DNA of 64,000 bases from Nocardia sputorum. Lineage in GTDB: Bacteria > Actinomycetota > Actinomycetes > Mycobacteriales > Mycobacteriaceae. The DNA is taken from assembly GCF_027924405.1 (NCBI RefSeq), contig NZ_AP026978.1:4216001-4280000 (forward strand), given 5' to 3'. Every line of letters begins with the position of its first letter. The first letter of the stretch is position 1. The translations under genes were made by a program, and so were the position numbers. Shown piece after piece: positions 55,516 to 63,955 of this stretch. Under the pieces are notes generated by a model. It made no database searches. It had not been told where the DNA came from and saw only the letters and a program-made list of their open reading frames with translations.

Positions 55516-55784
55516 CCGTTCTCGATAGCACGAATCGGCGCCGGATGGACAGCGACGCCGCCGACAACGGCGAGGAATCGATTCCGAACCGACCACGGCC
55601 GTTGCGACGGCGATCGGATGACGCGGCCCTCCACCCTGGCCGCCGATGGCCTCTTCCGGGCGTCCGACCGGCGCGGTACAGGTAAACGGTCGGCGGAATA
55701 TCGATGGTGGCCTGGGCGGATGAGAAATTCGGGCTGCTGCACCGACAAGGCGTGATAGCTTATGCGGCAAGGGGAGTCTTGATT

Positions 55785-57695
55785 GTGGGGGGTACTCAAT
55801 TGGTTACCGACCATGCTCGACCGGGGCTAGTCGATGTGCGCGCGCCAGCGGCGGATGCGGTGAATCGCCGGTCTCGAAGGAACGCCGACGAACCGGTGTT
55901 GCGGCTTCGGAGGAACGCTTTCTACACAGCTGCCGATGACCGGCTCGCGGTTCTGTCGCACCGCGGATTCGTCACGAGAACCGTTCCCGATGCCGAAGGG
56001 TGGATGACCCTTCTCGCCCCACTGCTGGACGGGCACAACACCTTGCGTGATATCACTCAGCCGTTCCCGCAGCAGCATCGATGTTTCGCGGAGAAGCTGA
56101 TATCCCTGTTGGTCGATCTGGGCGTGGTTCAGCAGAAGTCGGCCGACGATCCCTACCCGGATGACCCGGAAGCCGATCTCATCGGCTACTCCGTCGCGGA
56201 CCCAACTGCCGCGCTCGCTGTGCTACGGGGCGCGCCGACGGTCGTCATCGGCACCAGCCCGCTGGCCGAGGCAGCCGCTGCGGCCCTTCGGGACTCCGAT
56301 ATCGAGACGACATGCATCGACCCCGCCGCCCTGGAAACGGTCCAATTCTCGGCCTGCAACGCGGTCGCGTGCCTGGCGATCACCGATGTCGGCCGCATCG
56401 CCGCGGTCGAGCAGTGGTGTCTACGCAGAAACGCGCCCTTGGTGCTGGCGGCACTCGGGCAGTCGTCCGTGTGGATCGCGCCGCCGGGCGTCACCTTCAC
56501 CGAAGTGCGTCCACGCTTGGATGCCATCGACTCGGCAGCTCCTTTGGCCGATTACGCGGCCGCTGCCCTTGCGGCGGTTGCCGCCTATCTGGCCCGAACC
56601 TTGATCCAGTGCGCGACCACGATCGATGACGGCAGTACCGATCGACGACTTGCGCGCATAGACACCGAAACCTTGGCGACGACCACACATCGTTACCTAC
56701 CCTTCCGGCGAACGCCGCGACCACCTGATCCGGAATCATTTCTGCGGCGTCTGGCTACCGCACGATCGACGGCTTCGTTGCAAGATGCAGACTTTGCTCG
56801 CCGAGCCGTCGGAATCACGGATGACCGAGTGGGCGTCATCAGCACGGTCAGCGAGGGACCATACGCGCAGCTGCCGCTACGCGTCGCCGAGTCGGTGGTT
56901 GCCGATCCGGCCGGCGAAATCCAAACGAAGATCCGGGCCTTCGGGGTCGGCAAGAACACCGCCTCTGCACGGCTGTCCGCGGCGCGTGCCGCGTTGCGCA
57001 CATCCGCGGCGCTCGCGGCTCCACGCGACGGATCCGTGTTCGGCTACAGCCTCGATGATCGCACGCCAGTCGCGATGAGCGCGGCCACTGCTTTCGAGAT
57101 AGCAGCGATGAAAACTACGTATGGGCTGCCGGTCGGCACCGCCTACGGTGACAGCCTCGACCAGGCGGTCCTGGCCGGCCTGCTCGATCATTGTCGTTCG
57201 ATCACCGTCTCGACGGTGCGAGGTCGAGCCGGGTACCTGTTCCCGGAGATCGATGCTGCGGCATTCGTCGGCGCGCTCGGCCGTTACTGTCTGTCGGCGC
57301 TGGAGGCGATGCGTGTCACGGTGCAGCTGTTCGCCCTCACCGAGGTTCTGGGCGCACCGGTCGTTGCTGTCTTGGTCGACGGGGTCACCCTGGCCTACGG
57401 GTGCGGGGTCGACCTCGCGGGTGCGGTCGAGGACGGAATCATCACCGCGACCGTGTGCCAGCAGTCGCTGTACCACGACGAACCGGACTACCGTCCTGCC
57501 CCGGTGCCCGAACTTCCCACCAGCGTACGTGGAACTCGTGGCGAACCCCCGAGGGCAGCCGTGCGGCAGGGAGAATTGGTTCGGTCTTTGCATGCGCGGG
57601 GCTATACGTCGTCGTTCGTGTTGCTCGATGATGATCCGTGGATCAGCGCGATCATGCCTCATGTGGTTCGCGTCATCGTAAGGAAGCGTTCGTGA
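55785..57695 (+). CDS. TOMM leader-peptide-binding / ThiF-like protein fused to a degenerate YcaO domain
   Basis: 636 residues from GTG 55785, chosen because AAGGGGAG (55769-55776) lies eight bases upstream; ATG 55704 is a weaker alternative. Residues about 38-118 look like the winged-helix leader-binding (RRE) clamp of Ocin-ThiF-like proteins. Residues about 150-280 form a Rossmann-like ThiF region (PTVVIGTSPLAEAAAAALRD) without cysteine zinc sites. Residues about 335-632 follow the YcaO plan: GVGKNTASARLSAARAALRT (387-406), GLPVGTAYGDSLDQAVLAGL (447-466) and a C-terminal ARGYTSSFVLLDDDPW then VVRVIV. The glutamates that bind Mg-ATP in active YcaO proteins are replaced, so this half is probably a non-catalytic partner. 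First gene of the plus-strand biosynthetic operon. Confidence 0.72.
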   Translation: MGGTQLVTDHARPGLVDVRAPAADAVNRRSRRNADEPVLRLRRNAFYTAADDRLAVLSHRGFVTRTVPDAEGWMTLLAPLLDGHNTLRDITQPFPQQHRCFAEKLISLLVDLGVVQQKSADDPYPDDPEADLIGYSVADPTAALAVLRGAPTVVIGTSPLAEAAAAALRDSDIETTCIDPAALETVQFSACNAVACLAITDVGRIAAVEQWCLRRNAPLVLAALGQSSVWIAPPGVTFTEVRPRLDAIDSAAPLADYAAAALAAVAAYLARTLIQCATTIDDGSTDRRLARIDTETLATTTHRYLPFRRTPRPPDPESFLRRLATARSTASLQDADFARRAVGITDDRVGVISTVSEGPYAQLPLRVAESVVADPAGEIQTKIRAFGVGKNTASARLSAARAALRTSAALAAPRDGSVFGYSLDDRTPVAMSAATAFEIAAMKTTYGLPVGTAYGDSLDQAVLAGLLDHCRSITVSTVRGRAGYLFPEIDAAAFVGALGRYCLSALEAMRVTVQLFALTEVLGAPVVAVLVDGVTLAYGCGVDLAGAVEDGIITATVCQQSLYHDEPDYRPAPVPELPTSVRGTRGEPPRAAVRQGELVRSLHARGYTSSFVLLDDDPWISAIMPHVVRVIVRKRS

Positions 57696-58495
57696 AGAGG
57701 GCGGATCGAGCCGAGGAACCTGCCCTTTGCGACGAGTCGGCTTACTGGGCAGCGATATTGCTGCAGTACGCCTTGTGCGCCCCGGCCTGGTTGGTCCGAT
57801 CATCCGAACCGGATCCGGCTGAGTACGTCGATACGTTCGTGTGGTCGCCTCGTGAACAGGACACGCCGGGGTGGCGAGCACCGTTGACGGCGTTGACGAT
57901 GGCGATCGTGCGAGCTCGGCCTGCGCGTGGAGGGGAAGGGCCCGCGGAGGCATCCATCGTGCTGAACATCCCGACTGCGGACGACCTCCGCACCGCCGAT
58001 ACGGCCGCTCGGTTCGGCGATGTCACCACGTTTCCGGCGAACCTGGTCTTGGAAGGTCTGGATGTCGCCGCGGCCTTCCGAGGTCGCCTGCATGCGGTCC
58101 GCTCGGTGATCGACGAGGTCGACCGCCAACTCGACAAGGTTCCAGCCGCGGGCGCTCGGTACCGGCGATTGCGGGATGCCGATACCGCGACGGGTCCGAT
58201 CCTGCGATCGTTGCCGGAGCCCCCGGTGTCGTACACGTACCAGCACAAGCAGGTGCCGCACGAGCGCGCACGGAATGCGGCGGACAAAGGCGGCCACGCG
58301 GAAAAACCCGCCCCCGTCATCGACTTGAGCGTGACGATGAACAGCCGGGTCCAGGAGATGACCGCGCGTTGGACGATCGACCGAAATGTAATCTCCGAGA
58401 ACGACATCGCCGCGATCAGGTCGGCGTGGCGGCTGGCGCTGTCGCGGATCGTCTTCGAGAACTCGAGCACGCACGAACCGGCAATCGGAGGATGA
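57692..58495 (+). CDS. Free-standing C-terminal lobe of an NRPS condensation/epimerization-type domain
   Basis: 267 residues from GTG 57692, overlapping the previous TGA and preceded by AAGGAAG. The order of elements matches the C-lobe of condensation and epimerization domains. SAYWAAILLQYA (16-27) is the interlobe start, and RFGDVTTFPANLVLEGLDV (107-125) corresponds to the FTSLYPV region. VRSVIDEVDRQLDKVPAAGA (136-155) matches the VKEQLR..P..G helix, PPVSYTYQHK (177-186) the FNYLGQ strand, and DLSVTMNSRVQEMTARWTID (211-230) the last strands. The N-lobe with the HHxxxDG active site is absent. Role unknown; possibly a binding or transfer partner of the modification complex. Confidence 0.55.
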   Translation: MKRADRAEEPALCDESAYWAAILLQYALCAPAWLVRSSEPDPAEYVDTFVWSPREQDTPGWRAPLTALTMAIVRARPARGGEGPAEASIVLNIPTADDLRTADTAARFGDVTTFPANLVLEGLDVAAAFRGRLHAVRSVIDEVDRQLDKVPAAGARYRRLRDADTATGPILRSLPEPPVSYTYQHKQVPHERARNAADKGGHAEKPAPVIDLSVTMNSRVQEMTARWTIDRNVISENDIAAIRSAWRLALSRIVFENSSTHEPAIGG

Positions 58496-58504
58496 CCCAC
58501 AGCG

Positions 58505-59497
58505 ATGATCAAGGCACGTGAACTCGAACAGATCTTCCATTCTCGACGGCGTCGCGGGCGTACCGCTGAGCGGGTGCACGCGGTGAAAGGGGTCACCTTC
58601 GATGTTGCGGAGGGGGAGATCGTGTCCTGTCTCGGCCCGAACGGCGCCGGGAAGACGACGACGTTGCGGATGCTGACCACGCTGCTGCCGCCGACATCGG
58701 GGGAGGCGCTCGTCGCCGGATTCGATATCGCGACCGATTCCCGGCAGGTCCGCCGCAACATCGGGTACGTATCCCAAGCCGGATCGACAAACGCCGCGGC
58801 GACGGCGCTCGACGAGGTCACCGATCACGGGATGCTGTACGGGCTTTCGAAGAAGGAGGCGCGCCACCGCGCAGGGATTTTGTTCGAGCAACTGGACCTG
58901 ATGGGGCTGGAGAGACGGCAGTGCAAGAGCATGTCCGGCGGGCAGCGCCGTCGGCTCGACCTCGCCATCGGGATGGTGCACGATCCCCGGTTGCTGATTC
59001 TCGATGAACCGTCGGTCGGGCTCGACCCGCAATCGCGTGCCAACCTGTGGGACCACATCCGCCGGCTGCGCGCTGATCGCCAAGCCACCGTGTTGTTGAC
59101 AACCCATTACTTGGACGAGGCGGACGCACTCAGTGATCGCGTGATCGTCATCGACGATGGTCGAATCATCGCTGATGACACACCGGAATCGCTGAAGGCC
59201 CGCTATGGGGAAGAGACGTTGGACATGGAGGTGACCGACGTGGCGATGGTTGCGAGCACCGTCGGGGAGATACGCATACTCACCGAATCCGGCGATGACA
59301 TCCGGGTCGACGGGTGTCGGGTGCGGGCCAGTGTCGGTCACGGCAAAACGAATATGCAGCAGCTGATGCGGCAATTGGAGCGCGCCGAAGTCGAGTTGCG
59401 GTCGGTCTCGATCCACTCGCCGTCCTTGGATAACGTCTTCCTCGAGCTCACCGGCCGCTCCCTGCGGGAGGACCGTAGCGGAAGTGGTGCGGTATGA
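58505..59497 (+). CDS. ABC exporter ATPase (DrrA/antibiotic-resistance type)
   Basis: 330 residues. Walker A LGPNGAGKTTTLRML (about 42-56), Q-loop IGYVSQAGSTN, signature SMSGGQRRRLDLAIGM (about 141-156), Walker B LLILDEPSVGLDPQ and switch His in LLTTHYLDEADAL. The C-terminal 80 residues are the regulatory extension of DrrA-like exporters. It starts 9 bp after the condensation-lobe gene and overlaps the permease by 4 bp (ATGA). It probably exports the finished peptide and gives self-protection. Confidence 0.92.
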   Translation: MIKARELEQIFHSRRRRGRTAERVHAVKGVTFDVAEGEIVSCLGPNGAGKTTTLRMLTTLLPPTSGEALVAGFDIATDSRQVRRNIGYVSQAGSTNAAATALDEVTDHGMLYGLSKKEARHRAGILFEQLDLMGLERRQCKSMSGGQRRRLDLAIGMVHDPRLLILDEPSVGLDPQSRANLWDHIRRLRADRQATVLLTTHYLDEADALSDRVIVIDDGRIIADDTPESLKARYGEETLDMEVTDVAMVASTVGEIRILTESGDDIRVDGCRVRASVGHGKTNMQQLMRQLERAEVELRSVSIHSPSLDNVFLELTGRSLREDRSGSGAV

Positions 59498-60249
59498 GGT
59501 TCGCGCGTGAATGCTTCATCGTCTACCGGCGGCAGATGCGGATCATGTTGCGCTATCCAGGGTGGCTGTTGGTCACCATGAGCAATCCCGCGTTGTACCT
59601 CGTTGCGTACGGGCCGTTGCTGTCACCATTGGCCGATCGGATCGGGACAACCGACACAAACGCGTTCTTCGTGCCCGGGATGCTTGTCATGCAAGCGCTG
59701 TTCGGCGCTACCTTCGCAGGCTTCCTCGTGATAACGGAATTGCATGACGGTGTCATCGAGGCCGAACGGGTGACGCCTGCCAGCCGTACGGCTCTGCTGG
59801 TCGGACGGATACTGCGGGTAGTCACACTGGTGGCTGCCCAAGCGTTGGCGCTGATCGCGATCGGCTATGTGATGGGTATGCGACCGGCCTTCGGTGGTGT
59901 CCTCGCGGGGCTCACCCTGGTGCTGTTGCTGGCTGGAGCGCTCACCGCGGCCTCCTGCGCTCTCGGGCTCACGATGAAGGACGCCAACGCGATGTCCCCG
60001 ATCACCCAGGGCCTCAATATGGTTCTCCTGCTTCTGTCCGGCATCTTCCTGCCGATGACGATCGCTCCGACCTGGCTGCAGGTGATCTCCGACTTCGTGC
60101 CCACCAGGCACATAGTCGATGCCGTCCGTACCTGTTTCGACGGGTCCTTCGATCTCGCAGTGATCGCCCGAGGGGGCACGTTCGCCGTGGTGATCATGGC
60201 CGCCGCGTTGTGGTGGGGAACGCACACGTTCCGTAAAGCGGCTGCTTGA
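59494..60249 (+). CDS. ABC-2-type exporter permease (DrrB-like)
   Basis: 251 residues with about six helices. It contains NPALYLVAYGPLLSPLADRI (about 31-50), a VITELHDGVIEAERVTPASR loop (about 79-98) that contacts the ATPase in this family, and LLLLSGIFLPMTIAPTWLQV (about 183-202). Together with the ATPase it forms a typical drug/peptide exporter. Last gene of the plus-strand operon, ending 4 bp before the converging YdhR-like gene. Confidence 0.9.
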   Translation: MRFARECFIVYRRQMRIMLRYPGWLLVTMSNPALYLVAYGPLLSPLADRIGTTDTNAFFVPGMLVMQALFGATFAGFLVITELHDGVIEAERVTPASRTALLVGRILRVVTLVAAQALALIAIGYVMGMRPAFGGVLAGLTLVLLLAGALTAASCALGLTMKDANAMSPITQGLNMVLLLLSGIFLPMTIAPTWLQVISDFVPTRHIVDAVRTCFDGSFDLAVIARGGTFAVVIMAAALWWGTHTFRKAAA

Positions 60250-60253
60250 AACG

Positions 60254-60637
60254 TCAATCGTCACTCTTCAAGACTGATGGGGCCGTTGTGCGCGGCACCA
60301 ACCCCAACAGCGGCAACTCCGTCGGATCGTTACCGCCGAACACCGTGGTCTCGACGTCGAGCCAGCCGGTGGAGAAGTGCGGCGGCACCCCGATCGGGCC
60401 GGTTTTGCCGTTCGGAAGTCGCGGCAACTTGTCCATGCTTACGGCTTCTGGGTCGTCAACGATATAGATTGCCCCCCACACACCGGTGCTCTCGTAAGAC
60501 ACCCACGTCTTCAAGCGAACGCCTGGGAATCCGGTGAAGTCACTCCGCGCTTTGTCCGCCACCCACTTTCGGAGTTCATCGAAAGTGACGGTGTGGTCGA
60601 GTTTGTGCAGCTTCCAGCCGAGAAACATGAAATACAT
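60254..60637 (-). CDS. YdhR-like small protein at the end of the cyclodehydratase operon
   Basis: 127 residues from ATG 60635-60637, with AGAAGGACC upstream. The first 70 residues (MYFMFLGWKLHKLDHTVTFD, then WGAIYIVDDPEAV) resemble YdhR/antibiotic-monooxygenase-like ferredoxin folds. The last 55 residues (GKTGPIGVPPHFSTGWLDVE and on) are unlike that family. It is 13 bp downstream of the YcaO gene on the same strand, so it belongs to the operon. A tailoring oxidation, a carrier or a protective role are all possible. Confidence 0.6.
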   Translation of the reverse strand: MYFMFLGWKLHKLDHTVTFDELRKWVADKARSDFTGFPGVRLKTWVSYESTGVWGAIYIVDDPEAVSMDKLPRLPNGKTGPIGVPPHFSTGWLDVETTVFGGNDPTELPLLGLVPRTTAPSVLKSDD

Positions 60638-60650
60638 CGCGGTCCTTCTG

Positions 60651-62573
60651 TCATGCGAACGGGTGCGGGTCCTGGTTAAGTTCGGCCGTCGTGAGGGGGC
60701 GTGCGGTGTACCCGAGGCGATGCGGGACCGAAAGAAGCCGCGGGATGCCCTCGACTCGTCGATTGGCGTGGCCGAACGCGAGGGGGACGGCACCGGTGAC
60801 GACGGCTCGCACACAGCACAGGTCGGCGGCGGTGTGCTCCGGCCCGGTGAGATCGACGATGACTGATTCCATCCCACTATCCCCGAGCATCGACACGATG
60901 GTGGTGAGCGCTTCGCTGATGTCGGTGATGGCGTCGAACCGTGCGGGCGTTTCCGGCACACGGCGTAGCGCGGCGCGAGTTTCGGTCAGGAAGCGCAGCC
61001 GGTCGAACGCTTCAGGCGCGAAGTACATGTTGGCGTGATCGATCAGCAGACGCACCGAAGAGGGGTTTGCAGCCAGATCTGCGCACCGCTGCCGGTACTC
61101 GGGCTGCTCGCTCGATTCTGAGTTGTGCGCGAGCATCGCACTGACTTCGGCTAGTGCGGCTAGTACGGCCGTACCAGGCACAGGATGTGCCGCGGCGGCG
61201 ACCGCGGCCTTGGGCCAGTCTGTCTCGACGTTGACGCCGAGTGCGCAGACGCTCGGTACGCCGTGCTCCATGGTGGTGTCGAATACCCGGGCGTCGAAGC
61301 CGCGCTCTCGCAAGCCGGCGACGATCAGGCGTGCATCGGTGGAAAACGTGTCGACATCCAGTTCCGGCACGGGTAAGGAGCCGTACCACGTGATCAGGAA
61401 CGCGTCGCGTTCGATCACTTCGAGCAAGGCGTGCAGCGCGGCTTCTTCTTTGCTGGCTCCGAGCGCGGTGCCATTGGACGTTTCGTGGACGAAACGGGTG
61501 TGCGTCGCCGGTGGTAAGCCGAAGTAGACAAGAGTCTCGGGGACCAGAATCGGCCGACGCTGGATCATCGAGAATCCCCAGACCCAAGTACAAGGGGTGT
61601 CCGGCGTGAAGGGCTGCAGCTTGTCGTCGGCGTCGTACGCGGCCTGCGCGGGAAGGCCGGTGCTGCGGGGGTCGAGAGCCACTGACGCCAGCTCGGCGTA
61701 GCTGCCGCGAACGGTGGTGCGCCTGCCGCGCGGACACAGGTTGGCGTACCGCTCGAGGGCCTCGAGAATGGCGACTACTTCGGTATCCGGGAATCGCCTG
61801 CCGCGACCGGCAGCAGACTCCAAGGCTCCGTTGGGGCGGCGGAACTGTGCGCTGGTGCGAGGCAGCACGTCGGTGTAGGTGCGGCGTAGTACAGCTATGA
61901 GACCGGTCTCGCTGTCGACGTAGGTGGACTTCAATCGCTCCCTGTCAGTCATGATGTTGCGCGTCCGGAAAGCGCCAAGCCCGACGAAGGGCTCCGATCG
62001 CGCGGTTATTTGTGTCACCTCTGGGGTGTCGACAGGAAGCGGATGGCATGCGCAGCCGGGCACCGGCAGGAACGGGTGGCGGGAGACCGTGAGGTCGGCC
62101 AAATCGATGATGAGCAAGGCACGGACGGTTCTCGGCTGTCGCCCGGTCGCGCAGCGTTGGTACTCGTCTGCCACGAGGACCGCCACGAGCTTGCCTGCTT
62201 GCCGCGTCAGCCATCGCGAGGGCTGGTCTTCCAGCGCGGCTCGGTGTTCCCGGATCAGACGCGCATAGATATCGCGCTCGACCCTGGCTTCGGTCCGGCG
62301 CACGTCCGCACAACGCGGACACCCCGGTTCACCGGGCAGCTTCATTGGGCCGATGATGACCCGGCCGAGTTCGGTGTGAACCCCGAGTTGGGGTCGGTCG
62401 CCGGCAGCGTCGAGGTGTGTGCTCGCCCATTTGTCGCTGACTGTGAACAAGACCGAGGGCGATGCGACGTTCATCAAATCGGCGAGCTCTGCGCGGACCG
62501 CATCGGCGAGCACCCCGTCGCCGCGGACCTCCGCTACGAGCGGTGAATTTTCCGTGGTAACAGGGTTCTTCAT
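60651..62573 (-). CDS. SagD-family YcaO cyclodehydratase with Cys-rich E1-like N-terminus
   Basis: 640 residues from ATG 62571-62573 (GGGAGAATTCGAC upstream). Residues about 1-200 are related to the C-terminal part of the E1-like cyclodehydratase partner. They hold likely zinc cysteines at 85 and 88 (GCPRCADVRR) and 174 and 176 (GCACHP). Residues about 210-640 are a full YcaO domain with active-site glutamates in ILEALERY (271, 274) and LLEVIERD (385, 388) and the SNGTALGASKEEAALHALLE block. The C-terminus DPHPFA is a weak form of the Pro-rich ending of azoline-forming YcaO enzymes. It forms ATP-dependent thiazolines/oxazolines from Cys, Ser or Thr of a precursor peptide. Overlaps the SagB gene by 4 bp. 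Confidence 0.87.
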   Translation of the reverse strand: MKNPVTTENSPLVAEVRGDGVLADAVRAELADLMNVASPSVLFTVSDKWASTHLDAAGDRPQLGVHTELGRVIIGPMKLPGEPGCPRCADVRRTEARVERDIYARLIREHRAALEDQPSRWLTRQAGKLVAVLVADEYQRCATGRQPRTVRALLIIDLADLTVSRHPFLPVPGCACHPLPVDTPEVTQITARSEPFVGLGAFRTRNIMTDRERLKSTYVDSETGLIAVLRRTYTDVLPRTSAQFRRPNGALESAAGRGRRFPDTEVVAILEALERYANLCPRGRRTTVRGSYAELASVALDPRSTGLPAQAAYDADDKLQPFTPDTPCTWVWGFSMIQRRPILVPETLVYFGLPPATHTRFVHETSNGTALGASKEEAALHALLEVIERDAFLITWYGSLPVPELDVDTFSTDARLIVAGLRERGFDARVFDTTMEHGVPSVCALGVNVETDWPKAAVAAAAHPVPGTAVLAALAEVSAMLAHNSESSEQPEYRQRCADLAANPSSVRLLIDHANMYFAPEAFDRLRFLTETRAALRRVPETPARFDAITDISEALTTIVSMLGDSGMESVIVDLTGPEHTAADLCCVRAVVTGAVPLAFGHANRRVEGIPRLLSVPHRLGYTARPLTTAELNQDPHPFA

Positions 62574-63955
62574 GTCGAATTCTCCCGAGATCGTTGTGCG
62601 GTGCCGACGACCATGGAACCGATGCCGCACAACTGCCATGGAGCGCGGCGCGTGGCTTCGGCGAGCGCAGCGATGTCGACCGGACCCCATGCCAAGGCCC
62701 CCAGCCCGAGCGCTGTCGCTACGAGATACAGGTTCTGTGTCAGAACACCGGCATTGCGGAGCATCAGGGAGTAGCCGATCTGCGCGTATTTGCGCAGTAC
62801 GGAATCCTCTGCGGCGACGATCAGCAGCGCCTGCGGCGTGGCCCCACCGATCGTGGGGCCGATCGGCCGGAGAAACTGCGCGAGCGCAGGGTGCTCGCCC
62901 GTTGTGACCGGACACAATGTGTGATCGACCGGACGGTAGTGATAGATGCCTTGCTCAATACCGGTGACCGCACGCGCCACCAGGTAGATCTCGATCTCGT
63001 AAGCCGCGCCGCCGGACGGGTAGGGGCGGCTGAGCTGAGCCGTCCGCGTGCGGTCGCGGGCTCCTGCAGCTCGAAACAGTAGTTCGCCGAGCTGGGTCAC
63101 CGTGACCGGGTGCGCGTCATCGAATCGGCGGCACGATCGGCGATCCTCGAGTGCTTCGGTCAGCGTCATATCGAGCTCTCGCAAGGACCGTAGATCCGGT
63201 TCGTGCAGCTTGATCGACTTATCCGTGGCGGGCGGTGGCCGAACCGGCTCCTCGCGTGCCGACGTGGTCGCGGCGAATGCTTCGGCATGCCAACCACGCC
63301 CGCTCAAGGAACTGCGGTGATGGAACCACAGTTCGTGAGCGCTCCACGGGGGCTCGTCCGAGGACGCGTCCGCCTCTGATAGCCGCGGACGGAGATGCTT
63401 CGACCAGGCGAGGTCGGCGCGGACATGATCGGCGACCGGAGCCGGGATCCCTGCCCGCGACGGAAGGAGCAGCAGTGCCGCGATCCGTACATCGTGTAGT
63501 CGGATATCGCACCAGGACGTCGGATTCTCCGAGACCAGATGCTCATGGTGGCGTCGCACGATGGTGTATTTCGACAGCTCGAGTTCTTCGGCCCGGGGCC
63601 GGAATGCGGAGGGCCGATCGAACGGCACCATGGTGTACAGCGGTGCACCCTCCCAGTCGACGGTGACGGCGAGAAGCCCTCGTGCCCAAAACGACCGGAG
63701 GACTGCTCGGACCTCCGCACCGTGCATGCGGGTGAGTTCGTCCACTGTGTGCGCGCCATGGGCGAGGGTGCGCAGCACTTCGGTTCGTGCGCGGACCCCA
63801 AGCGGAAGTGGGTGGATTCGTGGCCACGCGATCAGCGCAACAATATCTCCGCTCTTGTTGCCGGCGGACAACCCGGGGCGCAAGCAGTAGCGCTCACGGA
63901 GCTCAGCGGCGAACGGGCGGTCGGTGGCTGTCCATCCCGGAGAAGGTGCCGTCAC
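62570..63955 (-). CDS. SagB-type FMN-dependent azoline dehydrogenase
   Basis: 461 residues from GTG 63953-63955, with GGTGGGAG upstream and overlapping the stop of the gene before. The N-terminal half (about 1-250) is the SagB-specific region with HTVDELTRMHGAEVRAVLRS (about 69-88), a winged-helix-like segment. The C-terminal nitroreductase domain starts at about 265 with TEALEDRRSCRRFDD and has the FMN-site loop YPSGGAAYEIEIYLVARAV (about 314-332) and LTQNLYLVATALGLGALAWG. These enzymes oxidise azolines to aromatic azoles. The stop/start overlap with the YcaO gene indicates tight coupling. Confidence 0.88.
   Translation of the reverse strand: MTAPSPGWTATDRPFAAELRERYCLRPGLSAGNKSGDIVALIAWPRIHPLPLGVRARTEVLRTLAHGAHTVDELTRMHGAEVRAVLRSFWARGLLAVTVDWEGAPLYTMVPFDRPSAFRPRAEELELSKYTIVRRHHEHLVSENPTSWCDIRLHDVRIAALLLLPSRAGIPAPVADHVRADLAWSKHLRPRLSEADASSDEPPWSAHELWFHHRSSLSGRGWHAEAFAATTSAREEPVRPPPATDKSIKLHEPDLRSLRELDMTLTEALEDRRSCRRFDDAHPVTVTQLGELLFRAAGARDRTRTAQLSRPYPSGGAAYEIEIYLVARAVTGIEQGIYHYRPVDHTLCPVTTGEHPALAQFLRPIGPTIGGATPQALLIVAAEDSVLRKYAQIGYSLMLRNAGVLTQNLYLVATALGLGALAWGPVDIAALAEATRRAPWQLCGIGSMVVGTAQRSRENST

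Noticed and set aside
52829..55567. Minus-strand open frame of 912 codons
   Set aside because: It is opposite or out of frame with the Ohr, MDR and CrtI-like genes, each of which has clear family motifs.
55620..55755. 44-residue frame ending in RNSGCCTDKA as a candidate precursor peptide
   Set aside because: It has Cys and Ser/Thr near its end, but no ribosome-binding site, no recognisable leader, and it runs into the leader of the ThiF-like gene. It was not called.
55512..55814. Minus-strand frame of 100 codons before the RiPP operon
   Set aside because: It overlaps the promoter and start of the ThiF-like gene and shows no family resemblance or coding bias.
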